Shown: positions 1 through 9,858 of the stretch, in pieces
How positions within the stretch are numbered: the stretch's first letter is position 1
Layout of the letters: each line of letters starts with the position of its first letter
Assembly: GCF_014838715.1 (NCBI RefSeq)
Contig: NZ_CP061947.1
Coordinates: forward strand, 930,001-994,000
Source of the DNA: Algoriphagus sp. Y33
GTDB lineage: Bacteria; Bacteroidota; Bacteroidia; Cytophagales; Cyclobacteriaceae
Reading direction: 5' to 3'
Length of the DNA stretch: 64,000 nt
Notes under the pieces: model-generated
Seen by the model: only the letters and a program-made list of their open reading frames with translations
Databases searched by the model: none
Told to the model about the DNA's origin: nothing
Made by a program: the position numbers and the translations under genes

Positions 1-1803
1 ACCTATCCCACTAAGGGATATACAGAGTTTTATTATGAACCCCACAAATACGTTGACGCTTCTGTGACAAAATATGGCGGGGGTTTAAGGATCAAGAGAA
101 TCAGCAATACCGTAGGTTCAGCTGTCTATTCCAAGGAATATCGATACGGAGAGGGTGAATCAGGGACAGGAATTAAAAACTTCACCCAAGGCTTATTTTA
201 TTTTAACGCTGAGTCAATAAGCAGGTCGAACTGTGGAACCACTCCGTGCAACCGCACAGAAAGAGTCAGAATGTTTTTCTCAAATTCAGTGATTGGTGCC
301 GGATACGACGACAGTCCCGTAGTCTACCTTAAGGTCAGCGAATATGAAAATATCAATGGAAGCAATGGTAAAATCCTCTATGAATTTGACGACAATATCC
401 ACATCCCGGATATGCTGATGACAGTACCTTATTCCAACAAAACCCACAGAAACTCCAGTGCTTGGGAAAGGGGAAAGCTCACCAAAAAAACCGTTAAGAA
501 TGCAGCCGGGACGGATGTTGCTCAAACCGTAATTACGTATTCAAAATTAAAAGCCCAAAATATTGCCGTCAGCCAAGCAGTTGTCAAATTCATTGATGGG
601 ACACATCAAGGGGGGTATTTGTTTATGTCATGTCCGGTTCCCGGGTCACTGCCCAGGGATGGATTTACTTACCAAGTGAGAAACTTGGAACAAGCAACAG
701 GGATCTATCTGGAAAGCTCACGTACTGAATCTATCATCAATACCGGGGGTGCATACACCACTACCACACTGAAGTCTTATGACCCAACTTATCTTCAGCT
801 TACCCAAGAGGAAGTCAGGGTCAGTTCAAATCCTGAAGTAGTAGTGACGCGGTACCGATATCCTTTCCAGGTGATTAATCCCTCCACTACTTACACAGGA
901 TATCCAAATATACTTAAGCAGCTCACTTTAAAGAATATCCTTAAACCTGTAGAACAGTATACACTTATCCAGAATCTTAATGCTTCAAATGTTCAGGTAG
1001 TGGGTGGGCAGTTGACCTATTTCAAGGTTTCGGGAAGTTATTATGTTCCTGAAAGTATGTACTTTTTGGAGATTGCCTCTCCTCTTGCAATGGCGTCTTT
1101 TACCCCCCTTGCACTTTCGGGAACTTCAGCTGTCACCCGGGATACCCGCTATCAGCAAAGGTTGACTTTTTCCACTTACGACACACGTGGAAACATCACC
1201 ACTTTCAATAAGTCCAATGCCCAGCCGAATTCCTTTATTTGGGCATACAACGGTGCATACCCCATTGCGGAAGTTAAAAATGCAACGGCTACACAAATTG
1301 CCTATACTTCCTTTGAGACAAATGAGAAAGGTGGTTGGAATTATAGTGGACAGGAAACAGTACTTCGTTGGGGAGAGGCAAGAACAGGAAGGAATGCTTA
1401 CAGCTTGTCGGGAGGAGCCATATCCAGGACGGTGACAGGAGCATCAACTTCCAATAAGTTTAAGTTGAGCTTTTGGGCCAAGGTTCCTACAGGAACTCAG
1501 TCATGGACTTTTCTGGGAGCAACAGAAAGCCTGACAACCTCCTGGAAGCTTATTGAGCGGGAAGTGACCTCCACATCGCTTTCCATTTCGGGAACCAATA
1601 TATTGATCGATGAAATCCGGATACATCCACCCGGAGCAGAAATGAACACCTACACCTATTTGCCCGGAGTAGGGCAATGGTCTCAGCTGGATGCAAGGAA
1701 CCATGCCGTTGTTTATAAATACGACAGATTGGGAAGGCTGGAAACCATCCTGAACAATGACGGGCATATTCTTTCTCACTACGAATACAACTTTATCAAA
1801 TAA
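1..1803 (+). CDS. YD-repeat/Rhs-associated protein, C-terminal part (cut by window edge)
   Basis: The reading frame is open from base 1, so the 5' end lies outside the window; the GTG at 64 is only the first possible start codon inside it. The visible 600 residues are rich in Tyr, Thr and Asn, as in Rhs/YD proteins of Bacteroidota. They include a GGLRI motif near the start and end in a YD-repeat-like stretch (VVYKYDRLGRLETI, then HYEYNF). A carbohydrate-binding-like beta-sandwich may occupy roughly residues 430-540. It precedes a small secreted protein and the complete Rhs gene, so it is probably part of the same cell-surface system. Its exact role is unknown. Confidence 0.75.
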   Translation, partial: TYPTKGYTEFYYEPHKYVDASVTKYGGGLRIKRISNTVGSAVYSKEYRYGEGESGTGIKNFTQGLFYFNAESISRSNCGTTPCNRTERVRMFFSNSVIGAGYDDSPVVYLKVSEYENINGSNGKILYEFDDNIHIPDMLMTVPYSNKTHRNSSAWERGKLTKKTVKNAAGTDVAQTVITYSKLKAQNIAVSQAVVKFIDGTHQGGYLFMSCPVPGSLPRDGFTYQVRNLEQATGIYLESSRTESIINTGGAYTTTTLKSYDPTYLQLTQEEVRVSSNPEVVVTRYRYPFQVINPSTTYTGYPNILKQLTLKNILKPVEQYTLIQNLNASNVQVVGGQLTYFKVSGSYYVPESMYFLEIASPLAMASFTPLALSGTSAVTRDTRYQQRLTFSTYDTRGNITTFNKSNAQPNSFIWAYNGAYPIAEVKNATATQIAYTSFETNEKGGWNYSGQETVLRWGEARTGRNAYSLSGGAISRTVTGASTSNKFKLSFWAKVPTGTQSWTFLGATESLTTSWKLIEREVTSTSLSISGTNILIDEIRIHPPGAEMNTYTYLPGVGQWSQLDARNHAVVYKYDRLGRLETILNNDGHILSHYEYNFIK

Positions 1804-1806
1804 GCT

Positions 1807-2268
1807 ATGGGGACTTATCGATCATTTTTTTTAACAGGTCTGCTTTTGGGTATGTTTCAACTAGGGTTGGTTGCCCAATCCAAAGACAGTATAGCTACAG
1901 CAGAATTATCAGGTGCATGGCTTATGGATGCGGCTTTGCAGATGGAGAAATCCATGTTGGCCAACCGAAACAGTCAAAAAGCATTAGAGGATAAGCATAG
2001 GGAAGACCAACTGGAAAGCATGAGGTCAAGAATGTATATCTTTTATGAAGATGGGCAATTTGAATCCTCATGGGTTTCCCATGGAGGCAGCCAGATCGTT
2101 TATGGCAAATGGGATCTCGGCAAAGATGGGGTTCTTCTAATTGAACTGGAAGACAAATCCTTACTTTCATACGGCATCACTTTGGAGAGAAGTAGGCTTC
2201 AGCTTACTCCGGGAATTTCAGGCCAATCTGAAGCCCAAACTCTTTACCTTAAAAGGTTTGAGCCATGA
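1807..2268 (+). CDS. small secreted protein of the Rhs locus, function unknown
   Basis: A 153-residue protein with an N-terminal signal peptide (hydrophobic residues 7-22, cleavage after VAQ likely). The remainder reads like a small lipocalin-type stress or copy protein: a MYIFYEDGQFESSW strand, then YGKWDLGKDGVLLIEL. It starts three bases after the stop of the upstream YD-repeat gene and overlaps the start of the Rhs gene by four bases (ATGA), so translation of the three is probably coupled. It may be an accessory or chaperone-like component of the Rhs system. That is inferred from position only. Confidence 0.6.
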   Translation: MGTYRSFFLTGLLLGMFQLGLVAQSKDSIATAELSGAWLMDAALQMEKSMLANRNSQKALEDKHREDQLESMRSRMYIFYEDGQFESSWVSHGGSQIVYGKWDLGKDGVLLIELEDKSLLSYGITLERSRLQLTPGISGQSEAQTLYLKRFEP

Positions 2269-5200
2269 GATCCTGCTTATTTTTCTTGTTGATGCTTATT
2301 GCAGGGATTACTACCTCCTTTTCTCAGGCTATTACCCACGTTGATATAGTAGGGCCGAGTAGCGCATCTGCCGGACAGCAGGCAACCTATACCGCGAAAT
2401 TTTACAGTGGTTCAAGCCAGATAGCACCCCCGACATCGGGTAGTTATTTTTGGGATATAGACGGTGCAACGGCTACAGGCACCACAATAAGCTCCAATTT
2501 TCTCACCTGGGCTTCGGCAGGTACCTATAGCCTATATTATGAATATTCGGATGTAAGCGGGACATTCTATGACTATATTTTTATCACTGTGACTGGAAGT
2601 GTAGGTGATCCTTGCCCTTCGATACTTCCTTCGGCACCCGGTGCGACCCTCACTGCAAACGGCGCAGTAACCCTGACTGCAAATCCTGCTCCTGCCGGAT
2701 TTACCTATCAGTGGTACGATAGTAACCAAACCACCCTTCTTGCCAGCACACAAAGCTATACCACGCCGACTCTGTCTGCAAGCAAAACCTATTATATAGC
2801 CTACCGATACACTTCCACAGGGTGTATCAGCTCAAAAATGCCGGTGCGTGTCAACCGCTATGCCGAAAATCTCAACTGGACACGGGAATATTCCGCCCGG
2901 GATTCACTGAGCGGAGACTATACGCTAAGGAACTCCTCGCAGAAAGCTTCCTATAAACAGACTTCCTACCATGATGGGCTGGGAAGACCAAACCAACAGG
3001 TGTCCATACAGGCCTCGGTAAACGGGTCGGATATAGTGACTTCCATCGGCTATGATGCATTGGGTAGACAATACAGGAATTATCTTCCCTTTCCGAATAA
3101 CTCCACCAATGTTGGGCTCTTTCGGACTACAGCCACCGCACTTCATAGTTCCTATTATACAGCGCAATATGCTGATCCTAATGGTTTTTCAGAGAAATCC
3201 TATGAAACCTCCCCGCTCAACCGTGTACTTAAAATCGGGAATCCGGGCAATCCCTGGAAGCTGGGATCTACACGGGAGCTTGAGTTTTCCGAAAAAACCA
3301 ATACTCTTTCACAGGGTATCCGAATATGGACGGTGAATGGGAGTGGACTTCCCATAACCAATGCAGAATATCCTTTGGGTAGCCTATATGAAAAAACTTC
3401 CCTTAATGAAAATGAGCAGCGGGTAGTCGAATATACCGATAAGCTTGGCAGGCTTATCCTGAAAAAAGTGCAGTCCTCAGCCTCACCGTCTTCCGGACAT
3501 GTGGGATGGATGTGCACGTATTATGTCTATGATCTATTTGGTCGGTTAAGAGTGGTGATGCCTCCCCAAGCAGTAGAGACCCTGCGCAATAATACTAATG
3601 ATTGGGCAAACTCTACTTATAGTAGTTTGCGCGATGGAATGTACTTCATGTATTCTTATGACAGCAAGGGACGTATGACAGTCAAACGTCTTCCAGGTAA
3701 AGGGATCGAGGAAATGGTATATGACAATAATGACCGACTTGTAGCCTGGAGGGATGCAAAACTTGCGGGAGAAGGAAAATGGCAGTTTACTAAATATGAT
3801 GCCCTGAGTAGGGAGATAATGACGGGTTTGGTTACCTATTCGGGAAACAGAGCTACTTTACAGACGCTTGTTAATGGCTTGGGGAACAATAATGCCGTGA
3901 TAAATTCCACTTCAGGCAAAGCGGGAACCACCAATGCCGGAGGTTTCCCGAGAGCCTCAGACGGCAATGGTGAGGGAGACGTGCTAACTGTCAATTATTA
4001 CGACAATTACGCATTCAGAAAATCCACCCTCACGTATGTAAAGCCATCTGGATATCATGATAGTAGTACCAAAACCACCGGCTTATTGACAGGGACTTTA
4101 ATAAAAAACCTGGGAAATAATACGAGGTATGAAACAGCCATTTATTACGATTCGCAGGGAAGGATTATCCAGACCGTTTCTGACCACCACTTGGAAGGTA
4201 CGGTCAGGATTTCAAGTAGATACGACTTTGAAAACAATCCCCTTCAGACTATAACCCAGAATTCTGCTCCTGGGAGCTATACCATCACAAAAGGATATGT
4301 TTATAATGCGGCAGGAGCCCTAAGCCATATTACCCACAAAATCAATTCTGGGACAACGGTAACCCTGGCTACCCACACCTACAACCAGCTGGGAGAGCTT
4401 ACTTCCAAGAGCTATCCGACAGCAGGTGATGCGGTGACAGATTATACCTATAATATCAGAGGCTGGCTGAAGAAAATCAACGACCCGCAGGTCAGTAATG
4501 CTTCCTCAAAGGTGTTTGCACTGGAATTGTTTTATGAGTCGGGGGGTACTACAAATAATTGGAACGGGAATATTTCAAAGGTTTCCTGGAAGGGTCAGAA
4601 TGACATCAAAGTAAATTATAACTATAGCTATGATAAAGCTGATAGGTTGCTTGAGGCAGTATATACTGCTTCAACTGGGACTGATAGATACACAGTGAAT
4701 AATTTGAGCTATGATCTTAATGGTAATATTCTGACCATGAACAGAAGAAATCAGATTACCTCTTCCAGTTATGGTTGGGTAGACCAGCTTACCTATACTT
4801 ATACCTTAAATGGGAATAAATTAACTCAGGTGGCGGATGCCGTTCCTTCCACTACCCATACCTCACAGGACTTTAAAGAAAGAAGTATAGCGGCCTATGA
4901 ATACGATGTAAACGGAAGCCTTACAAAAAATCTGGATAAAGACATCACTTCCATCACCTACAACCATCTAAACCTTCCGGTTACCATTACTTTCTCCGGC
5001 ACCAACAAGAAAATCGATTATTGGTATGATGCACAGGGAGTGAAGCTTCGGCAAGTGACTACCGATGGGACGACAGTGAAGAGACTGGACTATCTGGGTG
5101 AACTGGTATTCGAAAACAGTGCGATGTCCTATATTCTGCATGAAGAAGGAAGAGCCAGTTACGAAAACTCCGCTTTTTTATATGAATTCTTTGTAAAAGA

Positions 5201-6845
5201 CCACTTGGGCAATGTGCGCCAGGTGATCCGTGCCCCGATATCCGGAGGCAGAATAGCCACTATGGAGCCTGAGAATGCAGTCGAAGAGGAAGAGTACTTC
5301 CAAAATATCAGTGAATCCCGACAGGGTGCGGGGGAACATAACAAAACGCCGGGCGGCTATGCAACGGCCTGGCTGAATGCAGAAAGAAACCGTATTCTCG
5401 GCCCGTCCAGATCGCAGGAAGTACAGAAGGGAGACAGTGTGGAACTGGGGGTCTTTGGGAAATATGTGGATCCGAAGAAAATCAGACTGTCTCCCGCAAG
5501 TTTTGCACGTACGGGTATGGATAAGAAGCTGATCAGTCAACTGACAGAATTCGGGGGAAACCTCAGTGCGGCAGGGCCCAATGAAATCGCCATAGCCAAT
5601 GTGATCGCTTTGGTAATCACGAACCTGCAGCAGAAGCCCGTGCCGGAAGCTTATATGGGCTATGCGCTATATGATTCGGACTCCACCTTGTATGAGCAGG
5701 GCAAAGTGGTTCTTTCCAAAAAAGCGAGGAATAAGCACGAAGAGCTGATCAAAAAGATTGCAGTACCAAAAGACGGATACATTGAAACTTACTTGGTCAA
5801 TGAGACTTCTGACGATGTATGGTTTGACCAATTCAGCATCATGAGTACGGGGCCGTTGATTGTGCAGGAAACACATTATGATCCCTGGGGAGTGGAATTG
5901 AGTGGTTTGGGTTACCAGTATGCAGGAATTAAAATCAATCCTTATCTTTATAATGGCAAGGAGGCAAACGGCCACTTGGGAGTTAATCTTTATGACTATG
6001 GAGCTCGATTATATGATCCTGCAATAGGAAGATGGTTTGTGCTGGATCCTATGGCGGAGCAGATGCGTAGGCATTCTCCGTACAATTACGCCTTCAATAA
6101 TCCGATGCGGTTTATAGATCCGGATGGCATGGCACCGAGATCCGTAAATACCGTTCAGGGCAGTCCCGCGCATAGTGACAGTGAGGAGCCTACACAAAAT
6201 GAAGTGGCTGCCGGGCAGGTGGGGCCGGAAAGAGATTTTCTTTGGTCAGATGGATATGGAGAGAGTAGTGCCAGAAATTCAACTGTTTCCAGTTCTTCTT
6301 TTTATGGGAGTTATCAAACTACAGGAGGAAATGTGCAAAATAATTCAATTGGGGATCCAACTATTTTCGTGAATAAATGGGTGACTCCTAAAGGATTTGA
6401 TAATGAAGATTATTACAAAACTTTAAAAAATACCCTTGTCGAAAATGGATTTAATTCTAAGTTAAAAATTCAGGATGACTCAATAATTGGGAGATTGAAA
6501 GCTTGGTGGCAGGGATCTCCTACGGCTACAATAACAATTAAGAATTTTAGTCTAGCAAGGGATAGTTTTGGGGCAGGTGGATATGCTAGGTTAGGTGATC
6601 CACATTCGATTACTGTATATAATGAACTAAGTATGCAGCCTAAAGGAAGAGTTGTTGATACTTGGAAATATATTAATGCTTCCGTTCATGAATTAGGCCA
6701 TGGTCTATTTAAGTTTGATCACGATTCTAAGGGCTATACAAGTGATCCCAATAGCATTATGGATTATAGGAGTTCGTATGTACAAGGAGCAGGGTTTAAT
6801 TCAAGTCAGCAATCTGTTATTAAGAAAAGTATATGGGGAAACTAG
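2265..6845 (+). CDS. complete Rhs/YD-repeat polymorphic toxin with C-terminal metallopeptidase domain
   Basis: A 1526-residue protein with a signal peptide (about residues 1-20). Ig/PKD-like beta domains follow (about 25-195), then a DUF6443-like start of the Rhs shell (about 200-330, with SYHDGLGRPNQQV) and many YD repeats (about 330-1000). The Rhs core motif [13 protein letters not shown]...[17 protein letters not shown] lies at about 1243-1290. A Gln/Glu-rich linker leads to a toxin tip. The tip has a zinc-protease motif, HELGHGLFKFDH, at about residues 1475-1486, followed by an IMDY Met-turn-like motif. This matches the HELGH-type toxins common in Bacteroidota Rhs proteins. The gene overlaps the next one by 13 bases. 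It is the only complete member; five partial tips lie downstream. Confidence 0.9.
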   Translation: MRSCLFFLLMLIAGITTSFSQAITHVDIVGPSSASAGQQATYTAKFYSGSSQIAPPTSGSYFWDIDGATATGTTISSNFLTWASAGTYSLYYEYSDVSGTFYDYIFITVTGSVGDPCPSILPSAPGATLTANGAVTLTANPAPAGFTYQWYDSNQTTLLASTQSYTTPTLSASKTYYIAYRYTSTGCISSKMPVRVNRYAENLNWTREYSARDSLSGDYTLRNSSQKASYKQTSYHDGLGRPNQQVSIQASVNGSDIVTSIGYDALGRQYRNYLPFPNNSTNVGLFRTTATALHSSYYTAQYADPNGFSEKSYETSPLNRVLKIGNPGNPWKLGSTRELEFSEKTNTLSQGIRIWTVNGSGLPITNAEYPLGSLYEKTSLNENEQRVVEYTDKLGRLILKKVQSSASPSSGHVGWMCTYYVYDLFGRLRVVMPPQAVETLRNNTNDWANSTYSSLRDGMYFMYSYDSKGRMTVKRLPGKGIEEMVYDNNDRLVAWRDAKLAGEGKWQFTKYDALSREIMTGLVTYSGNRATLQTLVNGLGNNNAVINSTSGKAGTTNAGGFPRASDGNGEGDVLTVNYYDNYAFRKSTLTYVKPSGYHDSSTKTTGLLTGTLIKNLGNNTRYETAIYYDSQGRIIQTVSDHHLEGTVRISSRYDFENNPLQTITQNSAPGSYTITKGYVYNAAGALSHITHKINSGTTVTLATHTYNQLGELTSKSYPTAGDAVTDYTYNIRGWLKKINDPQVSNASSKVFALELFYESGGTTNNWNGNISKVSWKGQNDIKVNYNYSYDKADRLLEAVYTASTGTDRYTVNNLSYDLNGNILTMNRRNQITSSSYGWVDQLTYTYTLNGNKLTQVADAVPSTTHTSQDFKERSIAAYEYDVNGSLTKNLDKDITSITYNHLNLPVTITFSGTNKKIDYWYDAQGVKLRQVTTDGTTVKRLDYLGELVFENSAMSYILHEEGRASYENSAFLYEFFVKDHLGNVRQVIRAPISGGRIATMEPENAVEEEEYFQNISESRQGAGEHNKTPGGYATAWLNAERNRILGPSRSQEVQKGDSVELGVFGKYVDPKKIRLSPASFARTGMDKKLISQLTEFGGNLSAAGPNEIAIANVIALVITNLQQKPVPEAYMGYALYDSDSTLYEQGKVVLSKKARNKHEELIKKIAVPKDGYIETYLVNETSDDVWFDQFSIMSTGPLIVQETHYDPWGVELSGLGYQYAGIKINPYLYNGKEANGHLGVNLYDYGARLYDPAIGRWFVLDPMAEQMRRHSPYNYAFNNPMRFIDPDGMAPRSVNTVQGSPAHSDSEEPTQNEVAAGQVGPERDFLWSDGYGESSARNSTVSSSSFYGSYQTTGGNVQNNSIGDPTIFVNKWVTPKGFDNEDYYKTLKNTLVENGFNSKLKIQDDSIIGRLKAWWQGSPTATITIKNFSLARDSFGAGGYARLGDPHSITVYNELSMQPKGRVVDTWKYINASVHELGHGLFKFDHDSKGYTSDPNSIMDYRSSYVQGAGFNSSQQSVIKKSIWGN

Positions 6846-7582
6846 TTAAACTTCTTGTTTTAGCAATATGTATCACGATCTGTGGAGGTATGCTGTTTAG
6901 GTTTTTTTATGGAGGGTATAATTCGGCTTTGTATAGAATTTTTCAAACCAGTACTAGAGGATATTATTTTCATAAATTTCTTGGTATAACGCCAGGTGAA
7001 ATCTATGATGATTATACAATAAGTGTTTTGGACTCTTCGGGCGATTCTGAATTAATCAATATTGTTGACAATAAAAGTTCTACTAAAACAAATTTCATAG
7101 TGCTTCGTCATGATTCATATGAAAGTTTTCTAAAAGCGTATCCTTGGGCATTGTTCGGAAATAATACTGAAAAATTAACTGACAATAACAACTATTTATC
7201 AAAATTAATTAATTTGGATTCCTTTAATTTATATGTGAGATTGTTTAATGTGGATGGAGAGAAGTCGATAGTTAATAAGTATTGCTATTTTATTTCAAAT
7301 CCGAATGACTTTGATGATTATTCAATTATTCAGGATTTATCGGATTTAGAGGTTGTTCTTTTGAATAATCCATTAGATAAAAAAGAGACTCTAATAGGGT
7401 TAGGATTTGAAATAATAGATTTAAGTTCTTTTATTATTGAAGATTCTGAAGGAATAGTTTATTGCTGGTATCAAAATCATGGGATGGTTAAATTTCATTT
7501 TGTGTTTGATAATGGAAGCCTCGTAGATGTAAAAAGTGAAAGTTTAGGATATTTGGGCAATGAGTTCCCATCCTGTTGTTAG
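6833..7582 (+). CDS. putative membrane-anchored immunity protein to the Rhs metallopeptidase
   Basis: A 249-residue protein beginning inside the end of the Rhs gene (13-base overlap). It has one N-terminal hydrophobic segment (about residues 4-26) and then an acidic, AT-rich soluble domain. I do not recognise the family. Its position directly after a toxin tip, tight coupling and low GC content fit an immunity gene. The membrane anchor suggests protection outside the cytoplasm, which suits a zinc protease. Immunity function is inferred from context. Confidence 0.6.
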   Translation: MGKLVKLLVLAICITICGGMLFRFFYGGYNSALYRIFQTSTRGYYFHKFLGITPGEIYDDYTISVLDSSGDSELINIVDNKSSTKTNFIVLRHDSYESFLKAYPWALFGNNTEKLTDNNNYLSKLINLDSFNLYVRLFNVDGEKSIVNKYCYFISNPNDFDDYSIIQDLSDLEVVLLNNPLDKKETLIGLGFEIIDLSSFIIEDSEGIVYCWYQNHGMVKFHFVFDNGSLVDVKSESLGYLGNEFPSCC

Positions 7583-7804
7583 TTTATACTGATATCCGTT
7601 TACCCTATTTTTTAGGTGTGTATTCGGATAATTAAAGTTCAACAACTCATCGAATATTGCTAGAACCTCCGTGCGGCGGGCCCCAATGAAATCGCCATAG
7701 CCAATGTGATCGCTTTGGTAATCACGAACCTGCAGCAGAAGCCCGTGCCGGAAGCCTATATGGGGTATGCTTTATATGATTCGGACTCTACCTTGTATGA
7801 GCAG

Positions 7805-7867
7805 GAGGGCTGAGCGGAAAGAAACAGTCCGGTGGACTGTTTTAGCGAAGAGCCAGGTGGCGGGGAG
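7805..7867 (+). repeat. hairpin mini-element, copy a (Rhs site P1)
   Basis: About 63 bp replacing a few bases of the Rhs core at YEQ/VVLSKK. An outer GGCT/AGCC and a GAGCG...TTTTAGCGA flank surround an inner stem AACAGTCC/GGACTGTT with a 3-base loop. It causes a TGA stop. The same site in the complete gene (about 5700) has no insert. Confidence 0.75.
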
Positions 7868-8084
7868 TCTAGTTCTCTCCAAAAAAGCGAGGAATAAGCA
7901 CGAGGAACTGATCAAAAAGATCGCCGTTACCAAGGATGGATACATTGAAACGTACCTGGTAAATGAGACCAATGACGATGTATGGTTTGACCAATTCAGT
8001 ATCATGAGTACAGAGCCATTGATTGTGCAAGAAACACACTACGATCCCTGGGGAGTAGAACTCAGTGGTTTGAGTTACCGGTAT

Positions 8085-8152
8085 GGTGAGGACCGGGCGT
8101 TAAAAAAGTGTCCTTTGGACATTTTTAGTGAGGGGCCAGTTTGCAGGGCGGG
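8085..8152 (+). repeat. hairpin mini-element, copy b (Rhs site P2)
   Basis: An insertion between Rhs residues YRY and GINPYL. Conserved flanks (GAGGACCGGGCGTTAAA, TTTTTAGTGAGGGGCCAG, TTGCAGGGCGGGA) surround the inner stem TGTCC/GGACA. It reads through in frame, adding about 20 residues. Confidence 0.7.
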
Positions 8153-8182
8153 AATAAATCCGTATTTATACAACGGAAAAAA

Positions 8183-8248
8183 GAGGGCTGAGCGTAAAGG
8201 AATGATCCCTTAGGATCATTTTAGCGAAGAGCCAGCTTGAAGGGGAGG
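8183..8248 (+). repeat. hairpin mini-element, copy c (Rhs site P3)
   Basis: An insertion in the NGKEANGHLG region. Inner stem AATGATCC/GGATCATT with loop CTTA; flanks GGCTGAGCGTAAA and TTTTAGCGAAGAGCCAG. Brings a stop codon into the core frame. Confidence 0.75.
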
Positions 8249-8253
8249 GCCAC

Positions 8254-9126
8254 TTGGGAGTAAACCTGTATGACTACGGAGCTAGGCTATACGATCCTGC
8301 CATAGGGAGATGGTTTGTACTTGATCCGATGGCAGAAAGTATGCGGAGGCATTCTCCGTACAATTATGCCTTCAATAATCCGATGCGGTTTATAGATCCG
8401 GATGGCATGGCGCCGAGATCCGTAAGTACCGTTCAGGGCAGTCCTGCGCATAGTGACAGTGAGGAGTCTACACAAAATGAAGTGGCAACGGGGCGGGCGG
8501 GTCCGGAAAGGGAAGATGTTCTGGTTGATGTAGGCTATGGAACGGTCAGTTCTGGCATGTTGACTATGGGGGTTGATTATGCCGGGGATTTTCGGAATGC
8601 AAAAAAGGGGGCTCAAGAAGATAACGATTGTTGTGGTGATAAAAGTAAAGAGTTAGAATCTCTTCATATAAAAACTGACATTGAACCATATGGAGGAACT
8701 CCTCCATTTCTTCCAGGAGGAGTTGGAGGTTGGAGTAACATTAAAAACTTTTGGAGTGTTTTAAAAAATGTTAGAAGTTTATTTAATGCCGCTAAGACGG
8801 GGTTTTCCGTAAATCCTAGCAAATTTGATTACTTCTTTGGACGTGTAGTAAGTGGCTCAGGGCACAATATTGCTAGGTCAGCACAAAATTTAAAGGACTT
8901 GACAACGCTAGGGATTAAAAGTGAAAGTCAGTTAATGAAAGTCTTTGGACAAGCTCTTGAAAGTGGAACAGTTATATCAACTAAGACTAGTCAATATGGA
9001 ACCACTGTTATGAGAAGTGTAAATATTGGAAATAAGGGAAGTGTTAATGTTGGCTTCTTCTATCAGGGCGGAAATATGAGTGCTACACCTTCTGTTTCAA
9101 CAATAATTCCTAAAATTTTTAAATAA
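8254..9126 (+). CDS. orphan Rhs tip 2 with C-terminal toxin domain of uncertain class
   Basis: An open frame of 290 residues beginning within the Rhs core ([21 protein letters not shown]); the TTG at 8254 is not a convincing start. After the shared core and linker (to about residue 110) comes a unique AT-rich domain with a short Gly/Pro hinge ([14 protein letters not shown]). A C-terminal module contains [23 protein letters not shown] and a beta-rich end. HN.ARS.QN modules of this kind occur at the ends of other polymorphic toxins, but I cannot name the activity. A candidate immunity gene follows after one base. Probably silent unless recombined into the complete gene. Confidence 0.65.
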   Translation: MGVNLYDYGARLYDPAIGRWFVLDPMAESMRRHSPYNYAFNNPMRFIDPDGMAPRSVSTVQGSPAHSDSEESTQNEVATGRAGPEREDVLVDVGYGTVSSGMLTMGVDYAGDFRNAKKGAQEDNDCCGDKSKELESLHIKTDIEPYGGTPPFLPGGVGGWSNIKNFWSVLKNVRSLFNAAKTGFSVNPSKFDYFFGRVVSGSGHNIARSAQNLKDLTTLGIKSESQLMKVFGQALESGTVISTKTSQYGTTVMRSVNIGNKGSVNVGFFYQGGNMSATPSVSTIIPKIFK

Positions 9127-9127
9127 G

Positions 9128-9583
9128 ATGAATGCTGAAATAAAAGAAATCTCAGAATCTGATTATAACAAATTGAAACATCCTATTTTGTTTGAGGGCA
9201 AATTAGCAGATAGAATTTTTGGTGTAATTTCAAATGGAACAAACGAATATAAATTCAGTTGGCAAAGTACCGTTATCAAACCTAAAATAATAGGTATTGA
9301 TGATTTTCGCTGTTCAATAGGTATTGATCTAGTTTTTGTGATATTTGAATTTCTAACAGGGAAAATACTACTACAACTTTCTTTAGACTATTTTTTCTAT
9401 GATAGTAAAATTTATAATGGATTTCTTTATGTAATTACAGAACTCGAAATCATTAAAATTAATACTAAAGATTTGCTAGTAGTTGAAACATTTGCTTTAC
9501 CTGATTACTTTGAAAGTATTGAATTTAATGAAGAAATTATATTAGTGAAATGCGTTGGTGATGAAATAGTTAATATAAAATAA
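9128..9583 (+). CDS. candidate immunity protein for tip 2
   Basis: A 151-residue cytoplasmic protein with no signal or membrane segment. It is acidic and AT-rich, with alternating hydrophobic strands (LVFVIFEFLTGKILLQLSL) suggesting a beta-rich fold. Its ATG follows the stop of the tip 2 toxin by one base, the usual toxin-immunity spacing. The family is not recognised. Lack of a secretion signal suggests its toxin acts in the cytoplasm. Confidence 0.6.
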   Translation: MNAEIKEISESDYNKLKHPILFEGKLADRIFGVISNGTNEYKFSWQSTVIKPKIIGIDDFRCSIGIDLVFVIFEFLTGKILLQLSLDYFFYDSKIYNGFLYVITELEIIKINTKDLLVVETFALPDYFESIEFNEEIILVKCVGDEIVNIK

Positions 9584-9588
9584 TAGTA

Positions 9589-9858
9589 ATGCTGCTAAGG
9601 GGGGGAGGAAATATTGCTATTCAATTTGGCAAGACCGAAAACCAAATATATCACGCTTTCCGACATACTGATGCGTTAGGATTGAATAGATCCTTAGTTC
9701 AATCAACTATACAAAATCACTTTAAAACAGTATCATCACAAGTAGTAACAGGAAAACCATTTAATCAAATAATTGAAATTGGAGGGAATAGAATACAATA
9801 CACAGTATTTAAACTTTCTGATGGTACATTTAATATTGGGAGAATACATGGAATTTAA
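9589..9858 (+). CDS. detached toxin domain without an Rhs core
   Basis: An 89-residue open frame containing YHAFRHTD, a central helix (SLVQSTIQNHF) and a C-terminal beta unit ending VFKLSDGTFNIGRIHGI. This is the usual look of the last module of a secreted polymorphic toxin. It has no Rhs core, linker or clear ribosome site in front, so it is probably a leftover tip that lost its N-terminal part. Its end overlaps the start of the next gene (ATG inside its penultimate codons), which keeps the toxin-immunity arrangement. Activity unknown; a small nuclease is possible. Confidence 0.55.
   Translation: MLLRGGGNIAIQFGKTENQIYHAFRHTDALGLNRSLVQSTIQNHFKTVSSQVVTGKPFNQIIEIGGNRIQYTVFKLSDGTFNIGRIHGI

Larger units (their letters stand above)
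7674..8253 (+). pseudogene. silent Rhs core fragment (tip 2, N-terminal part), interrupted by three hairpin elements
   Basis: The nucleotide sequence closely repeats the complete Rhs gene from about 5572 onward (AGPNEIAIANVIALV...). It is interrupted at three sites by about 60-bp hairpin elements (7805-7867, 8085-8152, 8183-8248). The first introduces an immediate TGA and shifts the frame, the second reads through in frame, and the third brings a stop after KGMIP. It has no start of its own. It is best read as a non-expressed recombination donor rather than a gene. Confidence 0.75.

Noticed and set aside
286..525. Minus-strand open frames across the Rhs genes
   Set aside because: They mirror the codon pattern of the plus-strand Rhs genes and have no neighbours or start signals of their own.
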